From: an uncultured Maricaulis sp.
Lineage (GTDB): Bacteria > Pseudomonadota > Alphaproteobacteria > Caulobacterales > Maricaulaceae
DNA: 64,000 bases
Assembly: GCF_947259345.1 (NCBI RefSeq)
Contig: NZ_CAMYLS010000003.1
Coordinates: 50,137 to 114,136 of the forward strand
Direction of reading: 5' to 3'
Part shown: positions 53,172 to 62,287 of the stretch, one piece after another
How positions within the stretch are numbered: the stretch's first letter is position 1
Layout: each line of letters begins with the position of its first letter
Position numbers and translations under genes: made by a program
The notes under the pieces: model-generated
The model's database searches: none
The model's input: only the letters and a program-made list of their open reading frames with translations
What the model was told of the DNA's origin: nothing

Positions 53172-54167
53172 ATGTTCGGTATCGGCTTCAACGACATACG
53201 AGACTTCCTGACCGACCCGCAGAGCCTGATCGCCCTGGTGGCGGCCATTCTGGTCTTCGCCACCATTGTCACGCTGTCAGCGCCCGCGCTCAGCACCGAC
53301 AAGCTCGACAAGCGCATCAAGTCGGTCAACAACCGCCGCGAGGAATTGCGCCGCAAGAACCGGGAGGCGCTGGAAGCCAATGCCCGCGGTGGCAAGGGCT
53401 CGATCCGCGGTGCCGAAGCCAAGGGTCTGGTGCGCCAGGTCGTGGACGCGCTCAATCTGCAAAAAGCCTTCGAAGATCCGGCTTTGCAGGAAAAGCTGGC
53501 CCAGGCCGGCATGCGCGGCAGCCGCCCCGCCGTGACCTTCTATTTCTTCCGCCTGCTCTCGCCTTTCATCCTGTTCGGCCTGGCGCTGGCCTATGTCTTT
53601 CTGGTCAATGATTTCGGCCTGCCGCAGATCACGCGGGTCTGCTTCTCCTTCGGGCTGGGCCTGCTGGGCTATTACGCGCCCAATCTCTACCTCTCCAATC
53701 TGGCCGCCAAGCGTCAGCAATCGATCATGGGCGCCTTTCCCGACGCGCTTGACCTGTTGCTGATCTGTGTGGAGAGCGGAATGTCGATCGAGGCCGCCTT
53801 TCACAAAGTGTCCAGCGAGGTTGGGTCGCAATCGATCGAGCTGGCCGAGGAATTATCGCTGACCACAGCCGAGCTGTCCTATCTGCAGGATCGCCGCGTC
53901 GCTTATGAAAATCTCGCCAAGCGGACCAATCATCCGGGCGTGAAGGCTGTCTGTACGTCTTTGATCCAGGCGGAACGTTATGGCACGCCGCTGGGCCAGG
54001 CTTTGCGGGTCATGGCGAAGGAAAACCGGGATATGCGCCTGGCGGCGGCCGAGAAGAAGGCCGCCTCGCTGCCGGCCAAGCTGACCGTGCCGATGATTGT
54101 CTTCTTTCTGCCGGTCTTGTTCGTGGTCATCCTCGGTCCGGCCATCATTCGCTTCAATAGCATGTGA
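53172..54167 (+). CDS. tadC: Tad inner-membrane protein TadC
   Basis: 331 residues. Second T2SSF-domain platform protein. The helix at 15-35, basic stretch 45-85, and T2SSF domain (FPDALDLLLICVESGMSIEAAFHKVSSEVGSQSIELAEEL) match TadB in order. Ends with VPMIVFFLPVLFVVILGPAII. Eight bases separate it from tadB. Confidence 0.92.
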   Translation: MFGIGFNDIRDFLTDPQSLIALVAAILVFATIVTLSAPALSTDKLDKRIKSVNNRREELRRKNREALEANARGGKGSIRGAEAKGLVRQVVDALNLQKAFEDPALQEKLAQAGMRGSRPAVTFYFFRLLSPFILFGLALAYVFLVNDFGLPQITRVCFSFGLGLLGYYAPNLYLSNLAAKRQQSIMGAFPDALDLLLICVESGMSIEAAFHKVSSEVGSQSIELAEELSLTTAELSYLQDRRVAYENLAKRTNHPGVKAVCTSLIQAERYGTPLGQALRVMAKENRDMRLAAAEKKAASLPAKLTVPMIVFFLPVLFVVILGPAIIRFNSM

Positions 54168-54229
54168 CGAATCCGTTCTGGCGCGTTACTTGAATGGTAT
54201 CGTGCATGTTGAACAGGTGGACACAGCCC

Positions 54230-54730
54230 ATGTTTTCCGGGCGAAAGACAGCCGACCGGCTCCGCGAGGAGATCCGCCATGCGGATGCCGCCGTGGGTGA
54301 AGCCATGAGCGCACTCGCCATCGATGATGTTGCCGCGGCGCGGCAGGCGCTTTCGGCTGCGCCGCGCATGCATTTCGTTGATATGGGCTGGAAGGTCGGG
54401 CTGGCGGGCGCGATGGTCGAGCTCAAGGCGGGCAAGCGGAAGCAGGGATTGCAGAAGCTGATTGCCGTCTGTTCGCGTCTCGATGACACCGACCTGTCCC
54501 GCGACGACAAGAATTACCTCCGCCTCTACGCACTCTATCGCGGTAGCGAAGCGTCCAAGGACGGGCGGGCACCCGTCGAATTGCGGGAGCTGGTGGAGGA
54601 TTTCCGGTTCGACCACACCCTTGTCACGCCTCTTCTGCGCAAGGACTTTCCGCTCAAGGACGTGGATGATTCCGAGCCGGCCCCGCCGCCCCCGCCGCCG
54701 CCCCCGCCTGTCACGAGCGATGCGGACTGA
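54230..54730 (+). CDS. Unknown protein downstream of tadC with a polyproline tail
   Basis: 166 residues. Mostly helical with a region AMSALAIDDVAAARQALSAAPRMHF that may fold like a TPR half, and a C-terminal tail of consecutive prolines (about ten) then VTSDAD. Start at 54230 (MFSGRKTADRL), following AGGTGG. Position after tadC suggests a pilus accessory role. No family recognised. Confidence 0.65.
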   Translation: MFSGRKTADRLREEIRHADAAVGEAMSALAIDDVAAARQALSAAPRMHFVDMGWKVGLAGAMVELKAGKRKQGLQKLIAVCSRLDDTDLSRDDKNYLRLYALYRGSEASKDGRAPVELRELVEDFRFDHTLVTPLLRKDFPLKDVDDSEPAPPPPPPPPPVTSDAD

Positions 54731-54810
54731 ATAATTTTATTCCGGCGAAGTCGGTGTCTGGTATGATCCGGTCGGGGCGAGGCGACGGTGCGGTCGAACG
54801 GGATGAATCC

Positions 54811-55245
54811 ATGAAAGTCACGCGTGAGTTCGCGCTCTATTGGGGCACCGTCCTGCTGTGCGGATATGGTGCGGTCACCTACGGACGCTGGGGCCTGCTC
54901 GAATTGCTGGTGCGTACCGGCACCTGGCCGTCCGACTGGTTCGCATTTGATGCTTACGGCTATGTCGCCAGCATGTCCGTCCTGCAGGAGGTGGTGTTCG
55001 TGTTGGCCACGATCTGCGCCCTGTCGGCCTTCGTATTGCTGCTATTGCGCTCGCGCTGGTCAGCCGTGATGTACGGCGTCTTCTTCTTCGCTTCCATGGT
55101 CGACTGGCTGCTGCTCGTCGGCAATCCGTTCATCGGCATGGGGCTGAATGGCTATTTCGGGATCACGATCAATCTGATTGCCCTGTCGGCGGTCGTCATG
55201 ATCACGTCAATGGGCCTGCTGAAGGGCCGGCCGGTCCAGAGCTAG
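54811..55245 (+). CDS. Unknown four-helix membrane protein
   Basis: 144 residues. Hydrophobic segments at about 8-28, 46-72, 78-98 and 106-135. The start at 54811 (MKVTREFALYWGT) is preferred; an earlier GTG in frame at 54754 has no better signal. No family recognised. Tail-to-tail with tadD by 4 bp. Confidence 0.68.
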   Translation: MKVTREFALYWGTVLLCGYGAVTYGRWGLLELLVRTGTWPSDWFAFDAYGYVASMSVLQEVVFVLATICALSAFVLLLLRSRWSAVMYGVFFFASMVDWLLLVGNPFIGMGLNGYFGITINLIALSAVVMITSMGLLKGRPVQS

Positions 55246-56036
55246 TTTTCACGCACCGCGTCATAGCGCCGGTTGGTGGTCAGCATGGCGCGGATATAGG
55301 CCATATTGGCCTCGGCCATCTGCGGCGACACATCCACGCGAGCCAATTCCTCCGCTTCGGTGAAGCGACCCTGCAGGGCGATCACCAGGGCAAGATTCTG
55401 ACGAACCGTGGCGTCGGCACCGGGACGGACCATGGCTTCGCGCAGCATCCGTTCGGCGGTGTCAGCCTCGCCTGCGGTCACGTAGGACATGGCCAGATTG
55501 GACAGGATGGACGGCTCGCCGGGGGCGAGGTTCAGCGCGTCGCGGAAGGCCAGTCGGGCCGCTTCACTCTGCCCGGCCTGTTCCAGGGCGATGCCCAGGG
55601 CATTGTGGATCTGCCAACGGCCGGCATCGATCTGGCTGGCGCGGCGCAGGGATTCGATCCCGGCAGCCCCGCGCCCGCCGGCGGCGAGGGCGCTGCCATG
55701 GGCGAGCAGGACATCGGCATTGTCCGGATAAAGGGCCAGTGTCTGGCGGGCGACTTCGCTCGCGCGCTGGTAATTGCCGAGCTGGCGCAGGGCGCGGGAC
55801 AGTTCCAGGGCGGCTTCCAGGTCTGACGGGTTGAGATCGTGCGCTTCCGCCCAGAAGGCGGCCTGGGTGAGCATGTCCTGGCTGCGGACGGCCTGACGCT
55901 CACTGGCTGAGGCCGGCACGATCGTATTGGCATTCATCGTATCGATGACGGCCTGTTCCTGTTCGGTCGGCGCCGTCGTCGCACAGGCTGCCAGAAGGAG
56001 GGCGCCAAGCGGGGCGAGAAGGATGTGTTTGCGCAT
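55242..56036 (-). CDS. tadD: Tad lipoprotein TadD with TPR repeats
   Basis: 264 residues. Lipobox LLAAC in the N-terminal signal, then tandem TPR units (ALELSRALRQLGNYQRASEVARQTLALYP, HNALGIALEQAGQSEAARLAFRDALNLAP, SNLAMSYVTAGEADTAERMLREAM). A large spurious frame runs on the same strand upstream. The start at 56036 (MRKHILLAPLG) lies in front of pepB. TadD is a Tad assembly lipoprotein; here it is convergent with the rest of the locus. Confidence 0.88.
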   Translation of the reverse strand: MRKHILLAPLGALLLAACATTAPTEQEQAVIDTMNANTIVPASASERQAVRSQDMLTQAAFWAEAHDLNPSDLEAALELSRALRQLGNYQRASEVARQTLALYPDNADVLLAHGSALAAGGRGAAGIESLRRASQIDAGRWQIHNALGIALEQAGQSEAARLAFRDALNLAPGEPSILSNLAMSYVTAGEADTAERMLREAMVRPGADATVRQNLALVIALQGRFTEAEELARVDVSPQMAEANMAYIRAMLTTNRRYDAVREN

Positions 56037-56138
56037 GGTATGAACCGGGCCACTGTTGAGCATGTCTTGAATCTGGGCTGTGCCGGTCAAGAATGCGTTA
56101 ATCCGTCCGGCTGAACCGGACTTGAAAAAGGATATGTC

Positions 56139-57503
56139 ATGACTGCCCTGATCGCCTCCGCTTCCAATGCCCGGATCCTGCGTCTTGTCGGTGAGGCTGA
56201 TGCGGCCGCCGCGATCGCGGCGCTGCCCGCGGATCAGCGTTCGCTGGGAGCCGAATTCAAGGGCAAGCCGGGTCAGATCGTGCTGCTGCCGGATGGCGGT
56301 GACGTCCAGGCGCTCTACGGCATCGGCAAGGGCGGCGACGCCTTCGTCCTGGGCGGGGCTGCGCTGACCCTGCCGCAAGGCGAGTGGCAGCTGGAAACGC
56401 TGCCGGCCGACATGGACCCGACGCTGGCCACCACGGCCTGGGCGCTCGGCAGTTACAGTTTCACCACTTACAAGCCGGCCGCGCGCGAACCCGCCCACCT
56501 CGTGGCGCCCGAGGGGGCGGACCTTGATGAGGCCAAATCCATCGCCGAAGCGGTCCATCTGACGCGGGACCTGGTCAATACACCGGCCGACCGCATGGGA
56601 CCGGAAGGACTGGAAGCGGCCTTCCGCCAGCTCGCCGAGACCTTCGGGGCGACGGTCCGGGTCACCCGCGGCGATGACTTGCTGGCCCAGAACTACCCCA
56701 TGATCCATGCCGTCGGGCGTGCTGCCGGCGAGGCGCCGCGTCTGCTCGAGCTGGAATGGGGCGATGAAAGCCATCCACGCCTGGCTCTTGTGGGCAAGGG
56801 TGTGTGTTTCGACACGGGCGGTCTCGACCTGAAGGCGGCTCAATTCATGCGCCTGATGAAAAAGGATATGGGCGGTGCCGCCAATGCCATGGGCCTGGCC
56901 CGTATGGTGATGGCCGGTAATCTCCCGGTGCGCCTGCACCTGCTGGTGCCTGCGGTCGAGAATGCGGTCGGGGCCGGGGCTTTCCGCCCGGGTGATATCC
57001 TTGACAGCCGCAAGGGGCTTACCGTCGAGATTGACAATACCGATGCCGAGGGGCGCCTGGTGCTGGGCGACGCCCTGACCCGGGCGACCGAGGAGGCGGT
57101 CGATCTCCTGCTCGATTTTGCCACGCTGACCGGCGCGGCCCGTGTCGCGCTGGGACCGGAAGTGGCCCCGTTCTATACCGATGACGACGCCGTCGCCGAG
57201 AGTCTGGCGCGGTGCGCCAGCACGGTGGCTGATCCGCTTTGGCGCATGCCGCTCTGGGATGGCTATGAGGGCGAGATGGATGGCGAAATCTCTGATCTCG
57301 TGAACAGTGCCGCCACGCCGATGGCCGGTTCGATCACCGCCGCGCTTTTCCTGCGCCGCTTTGTCGGCGAGGCGCGCTGGGTGCATTTCGACATTTTTGC
57401 CTGGAATCCGAAGGCCCGGCCTGGCCGACCCAAGGGCGGTGACATGCATGCCGCGCGCGCCGTTTACCAAATGCTCAAGGAGCGCTTCCAGAATAAGGGC
57501 TGA
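56139..57503 (+). CDS. M17 leucyl aminopeptidase family protein
   Basis: 454 residues. Dizinc aminopeptidase that removes N-terminal residues. N-terminal domain, then VGKGVCFDTGGLDLKAAQFMRLMKKDMGGAANAMG (metal Lys and Asp ligands) and NTDAEGRLVLGDALTRA (Asp and Glu ligands plus Arg). PepB-like in length. AAAAGGA precedes the ATG. Confidence 0.93.
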   Translation: MTALIASASNARILRLVGEADAAAAIAALPADQRSLGAEFKGKPGQIVLLPDGGDVQALYGIGKGGDAFVLGGAALTLPQGEWQLETLPADMDPTLATTAWALGSYSFTTYKPAAREPAHLVAPEGADLDEAKSIAEAVHLTRDLVNTPADRMGPEGLEAAFRQLAETFGATVRVTRGDDLLAQNYPMIHAVGRAAGEAPRLLELEWGDESHPRLALVGKGVCFDTGGLDLKAAQFMRLMKKDMGGAANAMGLARMVMAGNLPVRLHLLVPAVENAVGAGAFRPGDILDSRKGLTVEIDNTDAEGRLVLGDALTRATEEAVDLLLDFATLTGAARVALGPEVAPFYTDDDAVAESLARCASTVADPLWRMPLWDGYEGEMDGEISDLVNSAATPMAGSITAALFLRRFVGEARWVHFDIFAWNPKARPGRPKGGDMHAARAVYQMLKERFQNKG

Positions 57504-57536
57504 TCAATCGGATCAGGCCGGTTCTGGAGTTGGGGT

Positions 57537-57938
57537 ATGCCGTCACAGGCGATGACATCGCTTGAGATGATGAGACGCGTGTCGGCGGACGCGGTGCGAG
57601 GCGCCGCGGCCGATCTGACCGCGCGTCAGTTCGCGCTTCTCCTGGCCATTTTCATGAAGCCGGGGCCGCATGCCATCCGCGATCTGGCACGTCAGCTCGA
57701 CCTGCCCAAGCCGGCGGTGACGCGCGCGCTGGACGTGCTCGAGCGGCAGGGCTTTGTACGACGCAAGCGCGACCGCGCGGACAAGCGCGATGTCTCGGTG
57801 CATCGCACTGTAAAGGGGGCAGTTTTCCTGTACGATTACGGCGAAGCCGTCGCCCATCGTGCCGAGGAAACGCGTACATGTCCCAGCTGGATCCCCGCCT
57901 CACCGCCGCCCGCCCGGACCTCGCATCGGCTGAACTGA
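57537..57938 (+). CDS. MarR-like winged-helix regulator
   Basis: 133 residues. Single helix-turn-helix region (PGPHAIRDLARQLDLPKPAVTRALDVLERQGFVRRKRDRADKRDVSV) and C-terminal extension of low complexity. Its final 61 bases overlap the NlpC/P60 gene out of frame. The ribosome site GGAGTTGGGG precedes the ATG. Confidence 0.8.
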   Translation: MPSQAMTSLEMMRRVSADAVRGAAADLTARQFALLLAIFMKPGPHAIRDLARQLDLPKPAVTRALDVLERQGFVRRKRDRADKRDVSVHRTVKGAVFLYDYGEAVAHRAEETRTCPSWIPASPPPARTSHRLN

Positions 57939-58729
57939 AGGGCCAGGTCGAGGCGGAACGCTTCGTCGAGCCGGTCGATCATCAGGCGGTGTGTGCCGCT
58001 GCGCCGATCCGCAAGGCGCCCGATCCCTCTGCCGCCATGGATGACCAATTGCTGGCCGGCGATATCTTCGCCGTGCTCGAGGAACGCGATGGCTGGGCCT
58101 GGGGGCAGTCGCGTGCTGACGGCTATGTCGGCTGGGTCGAAGCGTCCTGCCTGTCGCGGGAGATCCGTCCTGTTGATCACAAGATCGCGGTCCTGCGGAC
58201 CTATGCCTTTTCCGAGCCCAGCATCAAGTCCGTGCCCAATCACCTCCTCAGCCTGAATGCCCGCTTCACGGCCGGGCGTCGCGAGGGCCGATTCGTCGAA
58301 GCGGTAGGCCTGGGCTGGGTGATCGAGGCGCACGCCGCGCCGGTGGACGAGATGGCCGGTGACTTTGTCGCGGTGGCGGAGGCCTTTCTCGGGGCGCCCT
58401 ATCTGTGGGGCGGCAAGGAGAGTCTGGGTCTGGATTGTTCCGGCCTGGTGCAGATGTCGCTGCAGGCCGCGGGGCAGGCGATCGCGCGGGACGCCGACCA
58501 GCAGGAGGCGGCGCTGAAAGCGGCCTGGCGTGATGTGACGGATGACCCGGAGCGCCGGCGCGGCGATATCGTCTTCTGGCCCGGACATGTCGGGATCATG
58601 ACCGATAGCGAGCATTTCCTGCACGCCAATGCCTCGACCATGGATGTGACGCTTGAACCATTCGTCGACGCCGAGGCGCGAATCCGGGCGGCGGAAAATC
58701 CGGTGCGAGCCATCTATCGTCGCCCCTGA
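57878..58729 (+). CDS. NlpC/P60 cell-wall hydrolase with SH3 domain
   Basis: 283 residues. SH3-like domain (about 50-125; AVLEERDGWAWGQSRADGYVGWVEASCL), then NlpC/P60 domain with Cys in DCSGLVQMSLQAAG, His in PGHVGIMTDSEHFLHAN. Gamma-D-Glu-diaminopimelate endopeptidase family. No signal peptide is visible, so the substrate may be a recycled muropeptide. Overlaps the MarR-like gene. Confidence 0.9.
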   Translation: MSQLDPRLTAARPDLASAELKGQVEAERFVEPVDHQAVCAAAPIRKAPDPSAAMDDQLLAGDIFAVLEERDGWAWGQSRADGYVGWVEASCLSREIRPVDHKIAVLRTYAFSEPSIKSVPNHLLSLNARFTAGRREGRFVEAVGLGWVIEAHAAPVDEMAGDFVAVAEAFLGAPYLWGGKESLGLDCSGLVQMSLQAAGQAIARDADQQEAALKAAWRDVTDDPERRRGDIVFWPGHVGIMTDSEHFLHANASTMDVTLEPFVDAEARIRAAENPVRAIYRRP

Positions 58730-58751
58730 TCAAGCTTCGACGCTGATCGCG

Positions 58752-58784
58752 CAAAGAAAAAGCCCCGGAGGACATCCGGGGCTT
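58752..58784 (-). terminator. Terminator for the cytochrome c gene
   Basis: AAGCCCCGGA (58760-58769) and TCCGGGGCTT (58775-58784) pair perfectly. The run of T is on the minus strand (TTTTTCTTTG), so it terminates the cytochrome gene rather than the peptidase. Confidence 0.85.
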
Positions 58785-58808
58785 GATCATGGTGGAAGCC
58801 GGGAGGGG

Positions 58809-59474
58809 CTATTCGCCGCCGTCCGTCTCTTCCTGAACCTGTTCGGCGACATCCTCGGCCGCTTCGTCCATGGCGCCCATGGCGTCATCGACGGCTTCGG
58901 CCGGGGCTGCGTCAGCGAGCGGCGCCGGCAACGGCATCGGATTGTCCGAGAGCGAGCGCATATAGGCGATCAATTCAAGACGGGTGTCATCATTGCTGAG
59001 GCCGCGGAAGGACATGGCGGTACCCGAAGCGTAACCTGACGGATTTTCGATGAAAGCGTCGAGCGCTTCATAGGTCCAGACGCCATCAAGAGCCTCCAGT
59101 GCACCGGAATAGCTGAAGCCGTCATGCGAGGCGATGTCGGCCCCGACGATGCCCCAGAGATTCGGGCCGACGCCATTGGCGCCACCTTGTTCGAAGGTGT
59201 GGCAAGCGGCGCAACGACGCGCGGCGCGTTCACCGGCACCGATGTCAGCGGCGGCCAGGACCAGACCGTAATCGGTTGGGCCTTCCTCGACGACTTCGGT
59301 GGACGGACCGGACCCGATCGCAGCCCAATCGACCGGATAGGCCGTGTTCTCGGCCGTCAATTCATGCGCGGCGTGCGAGGGAACCAGCAGGTGGCCCAGT
59401 TCGGTAATCGCCAGAACGGCCAGTACAATTGCCAGCACGGCGCCGGCAACCTTGTTCCAGAAGAGTTCGCCCAT
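58809..59474 (-). CDS. Membrane-anchored c-type cytochrome (CycM-like)
   Basis: 221 residues. One uncleaved N-terminal helix (VAGAVLAIVLAVLAITELGHLL) then a class I cytochrome c domain with heme site CAACH near residue 88 and axial Met in ASGTAMSFRGLS. The C-terminal tail of about 35 residues is acidic, rich in Glu/Ala. Electron carrier between the bc1 complex and an oxidase in relatives. The start at 59474 follows GGGGGCG. Confidence 0.9.
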   Translation of the reverse strand: MGELFWNKVAGAVLAIVLAVLAITELGHLLVPSHAAHELTAENTAYPVDWAAIGSGPSTEVVEEGPTDYGLVLAAADIGAGERAARRCAACHTFEQGGANGVGPNLWGIVGADIASHDGFSYSGALEALDGVWTYEALDAFIENPSGYASGTAMSFRGLSNDDTRLELIAYMRSLSDNPMPLPAPLADAAPAEAVDDAMGAMDEAAEDVAEQVQEETDGGE

Positions 59475-59757
59475 GGACGCCCCCAAATTCAATCAGGTTG
59501 AAAATCGGATCGTGTTTGGCACGCACCGCGCCATCAGGCAACACCGCAACGCGCTCATATGCTGCGGTAACACGACGCACGAACAGATCGCGGCGTCGTT
59601 GTGTGCGTCCGGAGCGGCACACGGTGTCCCGACTGCAGTCGCGCCTGCAGTTTGACTCGGTGCCACCTTGATGCGGACTCAATGGCTCACCAGATAGCGA
59701 CGGGCTGGGGGACGCCTATGGCGTACAGTTCAAATAAACAAAACAAGGTTGTTCCCA

Positions 59758-60282
59758 ATGATCCGCACAGTGCTTGTCTCCTCCCTCTCCGTTCTCGCGC
59801 TCGCCGCCGGTGCTTCGGCACAAGAAGGCCAGGTTCGCGTGGGTGCGGGCTATGAAACCGCTGATTTCGATGGTGCCGATTTCGACACGGTCGTCGTGCG
59901 CGGCAGCTATGATTTTACCCGGTATCTCGGTGTCGAAGGTCAGCTGAATATCGGCCTCGGCGATGAAAGCGTCACCGTTGGCGGTGTTACCGGCGATGTC
60001 AGCCTCGACTATGTCGCTGGCGTTTTTGGCGTGGTCCGTCCGTTGTCCAACGAGAACGGCTCGCTCTTCCTGCGCGCCGGTTACACCACAACTGAAGGCG
60101 AAGCCTCGGTTGCCGGGCTGAGTGCCACGGCCGACGACCAGGCCTGGGCCTATGGCGTGGGTGGCGAATACTTCTTTGACGGCCGCAATGGCGTGCGCGC
60201 CGACTATACCCGTTTTGATTATGAGGATGGCGGCGAAGGTGACTTCTTCGGCATCTCCTATGTCCGTCGCATCGGCGGCTAA
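59758..60282 (+). CDS. Small outer-membrane barrel protein
   Basis: 174 residues. Signal peptide (IRTVLVSSLSVLALAAGASA) followed by an eight-stranded barrel with alternating polar and hydrophobic residues, such as GYETADFDGADFDTVVVRGSYD, and a C-terminal strand near ISYVRRIGG. OmpA/OmpW-like barrel family, function unknown. The 283-bp gap before it has no gene. Confidence 0.83.
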   Translation: MIRTVLVSSLSVLALAAGASAQEGQVRVGAGYETADFDGADFDTVVVRGSYDFTRYLGVEGQLNIGLGDESVTVGGVTGDVSLDYVAGVFGVVRPLSNENGSLFLRAGYTTTEGEASVAGLSATADDQAWAYGVGGEYFFDGRNGVRADYTRFDYEDGGEGDFFGISYVRRIGG

Positions 60283-60302
60283 GGCGTAATCCTGCCGGAT
60301 TG

Positions 60303-60336
60303 AAGGGCCGCGGCGCATTTGCGTCGCGGCCTTTTT
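60303..60336 (+). terminator. Terminator after the barrel protein
   Basis: Arms AAGGGCCGCGGCGC and GCGTCGCGGCCTT pair with one bulge or mismatch around ATTT and are followed by TTTTT. Confidence 0.8.
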
Positions 60337-60590
60337 CATGGCGCCGACACCGATCCGGACTCGGAGGGAGCGGGCAGGCGTGCTATGGTTGTGTTACGGA
60401 ACGGGGTGCGATGGTGCCCCTCCGGCATATGCGTTGATGTGCCCCGCGAATGGCGGCGGCCGCCCGGGTCTGCGGACCCGTGATCGCGACCTTCAGCCAG
60501 ACCCTTCGTGTGCGGCGCACCCTGGGCCCGCATGCCTTGGCATGCCCGCTCGGGCGGTTTTCCGCTTGAAGCATCCGAAAGGGCAACACC
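60337..60590. other. Gene-free interval before the AhpD-like gene
   Basis: About 250 bases of high GC. Two short hairpins (GCATGCC...GGCATGC at 60530-60545 and GCCCG...CGGGC at 60544-60555) run into GGTTTT. This could mark the end of a small RNA or a leader structure of the next gene. An open frame across it has no credible composition. I see nothing else. Confidence 0.4.
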
Positions 60591-61163
60591 ATGACCAAAC
60601 TGACAATCCTCGATGAAACCACCGCCCCGGCGAAAGCCAAGCCGGTCCTCAAATCGGTGCGCTCGAAATATGGTTTCATCCCCAATCTGATGGGGGAGCT
60701 GGCGGCGTCGCCATCAGCGCTCGAATCCTACACCACGCTCGCAAGCCTGTATGGCCAGAGCGGGCTGACCCCGACGGAGCAACAGGTCGTCCTGCTCACG
60801 GTCAGCCGCGAGAATAATTGCGGCTATTGCGTCGCGGCCCATTCCACGGTGTCGGTCAATACCGGCCTCGACAGGACCATCCTGACAGCCCTGCGCGAGG
60901 GCCAGGCCATCGACACCGATCCGCGCCTGGAAGCGCTGCGGCAGTTCACGGTCTCGATTGTCCGCAATCGGGGCCTGGTCGAGCGCTCGGATATTGATGC
61001 CTTCCTCGAGGCCGGCTTCACCAAGCCCAATATCCTCGATGTCATGACCGGTGTGACGATGAAGACGATGTCGAACTACATCAACCACATCGCCGAGACC
61101 GAGCTGGATGACGCCTTCCAGGCCATGGCCTGGAGCAAGCCCATCCTGCAGCACGCCGACTGA
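60591..61163 (+). CDS. AhpD-like carboxymuconolactone decarboxylase-fold protein
   Basis: 190 residues. The redox motif NNCGYCVAAHSTV (CxxC with downstream His) is characteristic of the alkylhydroperoxidase D fold. N-terminal KYGFIPNLMGELAASPSALE is typical of the peroxidase-related subfamily. Likely thiol peroxidase or disulfide role; the electron donor is unknown. GGGCAAC precedes the ATG. Confidence 0.88.
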   Translation: MTKLTILDETTAPAKAKPVLKSVRSKYGFIPNLMGELAASPSALESYTTLASLYGQSGLTPTEQQVVLLTVSRENNCGYCVAAHSTVSVNTGLDRTILTALREGQAIDTDPRLEALRQFTVSIVRNRGLVERSDIDAFLEAGFTKPNILDVMTGVTMKTMSNYINHIAETELDDAFQAMAWSKPILQHAD

Positions 61164-61184
61164 GCATCGGCGTGTCCCCCCGGG

Positions 61185-61211
61185 ACGGGGCCGGCTTGCC
61201 GGCCCCGTTTC
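61185..61211 (+). terminator. Terminator between the AhpD-like gene and nudC
   Basis: ACGGGGCCGG (61185-61194) and CCGGCCCCGT (61199-61208) pair perfectly around CTTG and lead into TTTCGCTTT. Confidence 0.88.
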
Positions 61212-61222
61212 GCTTTGCGGGG

Positions 61223-62143
61223 CTAGATGGCCTTGTCAGCCCAGAGCTCGGCCAGGCGGCGGGCAATGGCGATGGACGGCGGCATGGCGGCGTCGGGGTG
61301 GCGCCCGGCCAGCATGTCGCGGACTTCATCGCGGCTGAACCAGCGCGCCTTTTCCAGCTCGTGCGGATCGATCGTGACCTTCGTCTCGAGAATGGGCGCG
61401 ACCAGGCCGATCATCAGCGAGGAGGGAAACGGCCAGGGCTGTCCCATGACATAGCGGATGCCGGCGATATCCGCCTTGATCCCGGCTTCCTCCTCCAGCT
61501 CGCGCGCGCAGGCCTCCTCGAGGGTTTCTGCCGGTTCCACAAAGCCGGCCAGGGCGGACCACATGCCTTCGGGCCAGGATTCCTGGCGGCCCAGCAGGCA
61601 GTGATCGCCATCGGTTGCCAGCATGATCACGACCGGATCGACACGCGGGAAATGCTCCGCCTCGCAATCGGGGCAGACCCGGCGCGCGCCGCCCGATTTG
61701 ACGCGTGTCGCGGCACCGCAGGCAGCACAGAAGCCGTGGCGGCCATGCCAGGCATGCAGGGCCTTGGCCTGGGCATAGATCGCGGCTTCGTCCGGATTGA
61801 GGGCCATCGCCGCCTGCCGTGCCGGAATGATCTCGGCGTCCAGAGGCAGTTGGTCGGCCGTGGTCAGCGTCACCGCGAAACAGGGGCTGGACTTGTAATG
61901 GCCCAGGAAGAGCGCGGTGGACATGTCGGCCTGGGGTGCCACTTCGCTGCGCCGGAACCAGTAGAGCGCGGTGCCGCCTTGTAGCGCCGGATCGCCCTCC
62001 AGCGTGGCCAGCCACCAACCTTCATCGCCGTCGAGAAGTTTGGCCAGGGCCGTTTCATCGCGTCTCAGCTGGTCGCCCCGGTCGAGCGGCGAGCCGGCAA
62101 AAACCAGCGGGTCACGGCCGGCGAGGATGGAGCGATCATTCAT
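61223..62143 (-). CDS. nudC: NADH pyrophosphatase NudC
   Basis: 306 residues. Nudix hydrolase that splits NADH (and can remove NAD caps from RNA). Zinc site FCAACGAAT and VCPDCEAEHFPR, Nudix box in GFVEPAETLEEACARELEEEAGI, and the NudC signature GQPWPFPSS. The start at 62143 (MNDRSILAG) is chosen over the longer upstream frame. Monocistronic. Confidence 0.93.
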   Translation of the reverse strand: MNDRSILAGRDPLVFAGSPLDRGDQLRRDETALAKLLDGDEGWWLATLEGDPALQGGTALYWFRRSEVAPQADMSTALFLGHYKSSPCFAVTLTTADQLPLDAEIIPARQAAMALNPDEAAIYAQAKALHAWHGRHGFCAACGAATRVKSGGARRVCPDCEAEHFPRVDPVVIMLATDGDHCLLGRQESWPEGMWSALAGFVEPAETLEEACARELEEEAGIKADIAGIRYVMGQPWPFPSSLMIGLVAPILETKVTIDPHELEKARWFSRDEVRDMLAGRHPDAAMPPSIAIARRLAELWADKAI

Positions 62144-62287
62144 GGGCAATATCCGAACACGATGCGATCTGGGTGCAGCCATAGATATCTTTGACCGGGC
62201 CTTCAACAAGGGTCGGGCAAACACCCTGTCTTTCTCGCCTTGCATTTGCGAACGATTCGCAATTAGGTGGGCGCAGGAGGTATCGAT

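Noticed and set aside
56040..57470. Upstream extension of the tadD frame to a 742-residue product
   Set aside because: The frame runs antisense through the M17 aminopeptidase. TadD homology and the lipoprotein signal begin at 56036.
60338..60616. 92-codon plus-strand frame before the AhpD-like gene
   Set aside because: Its sequence is Arg/Pro/Cys-rich with no ribosome site and it overlaps the start of a sound gene.
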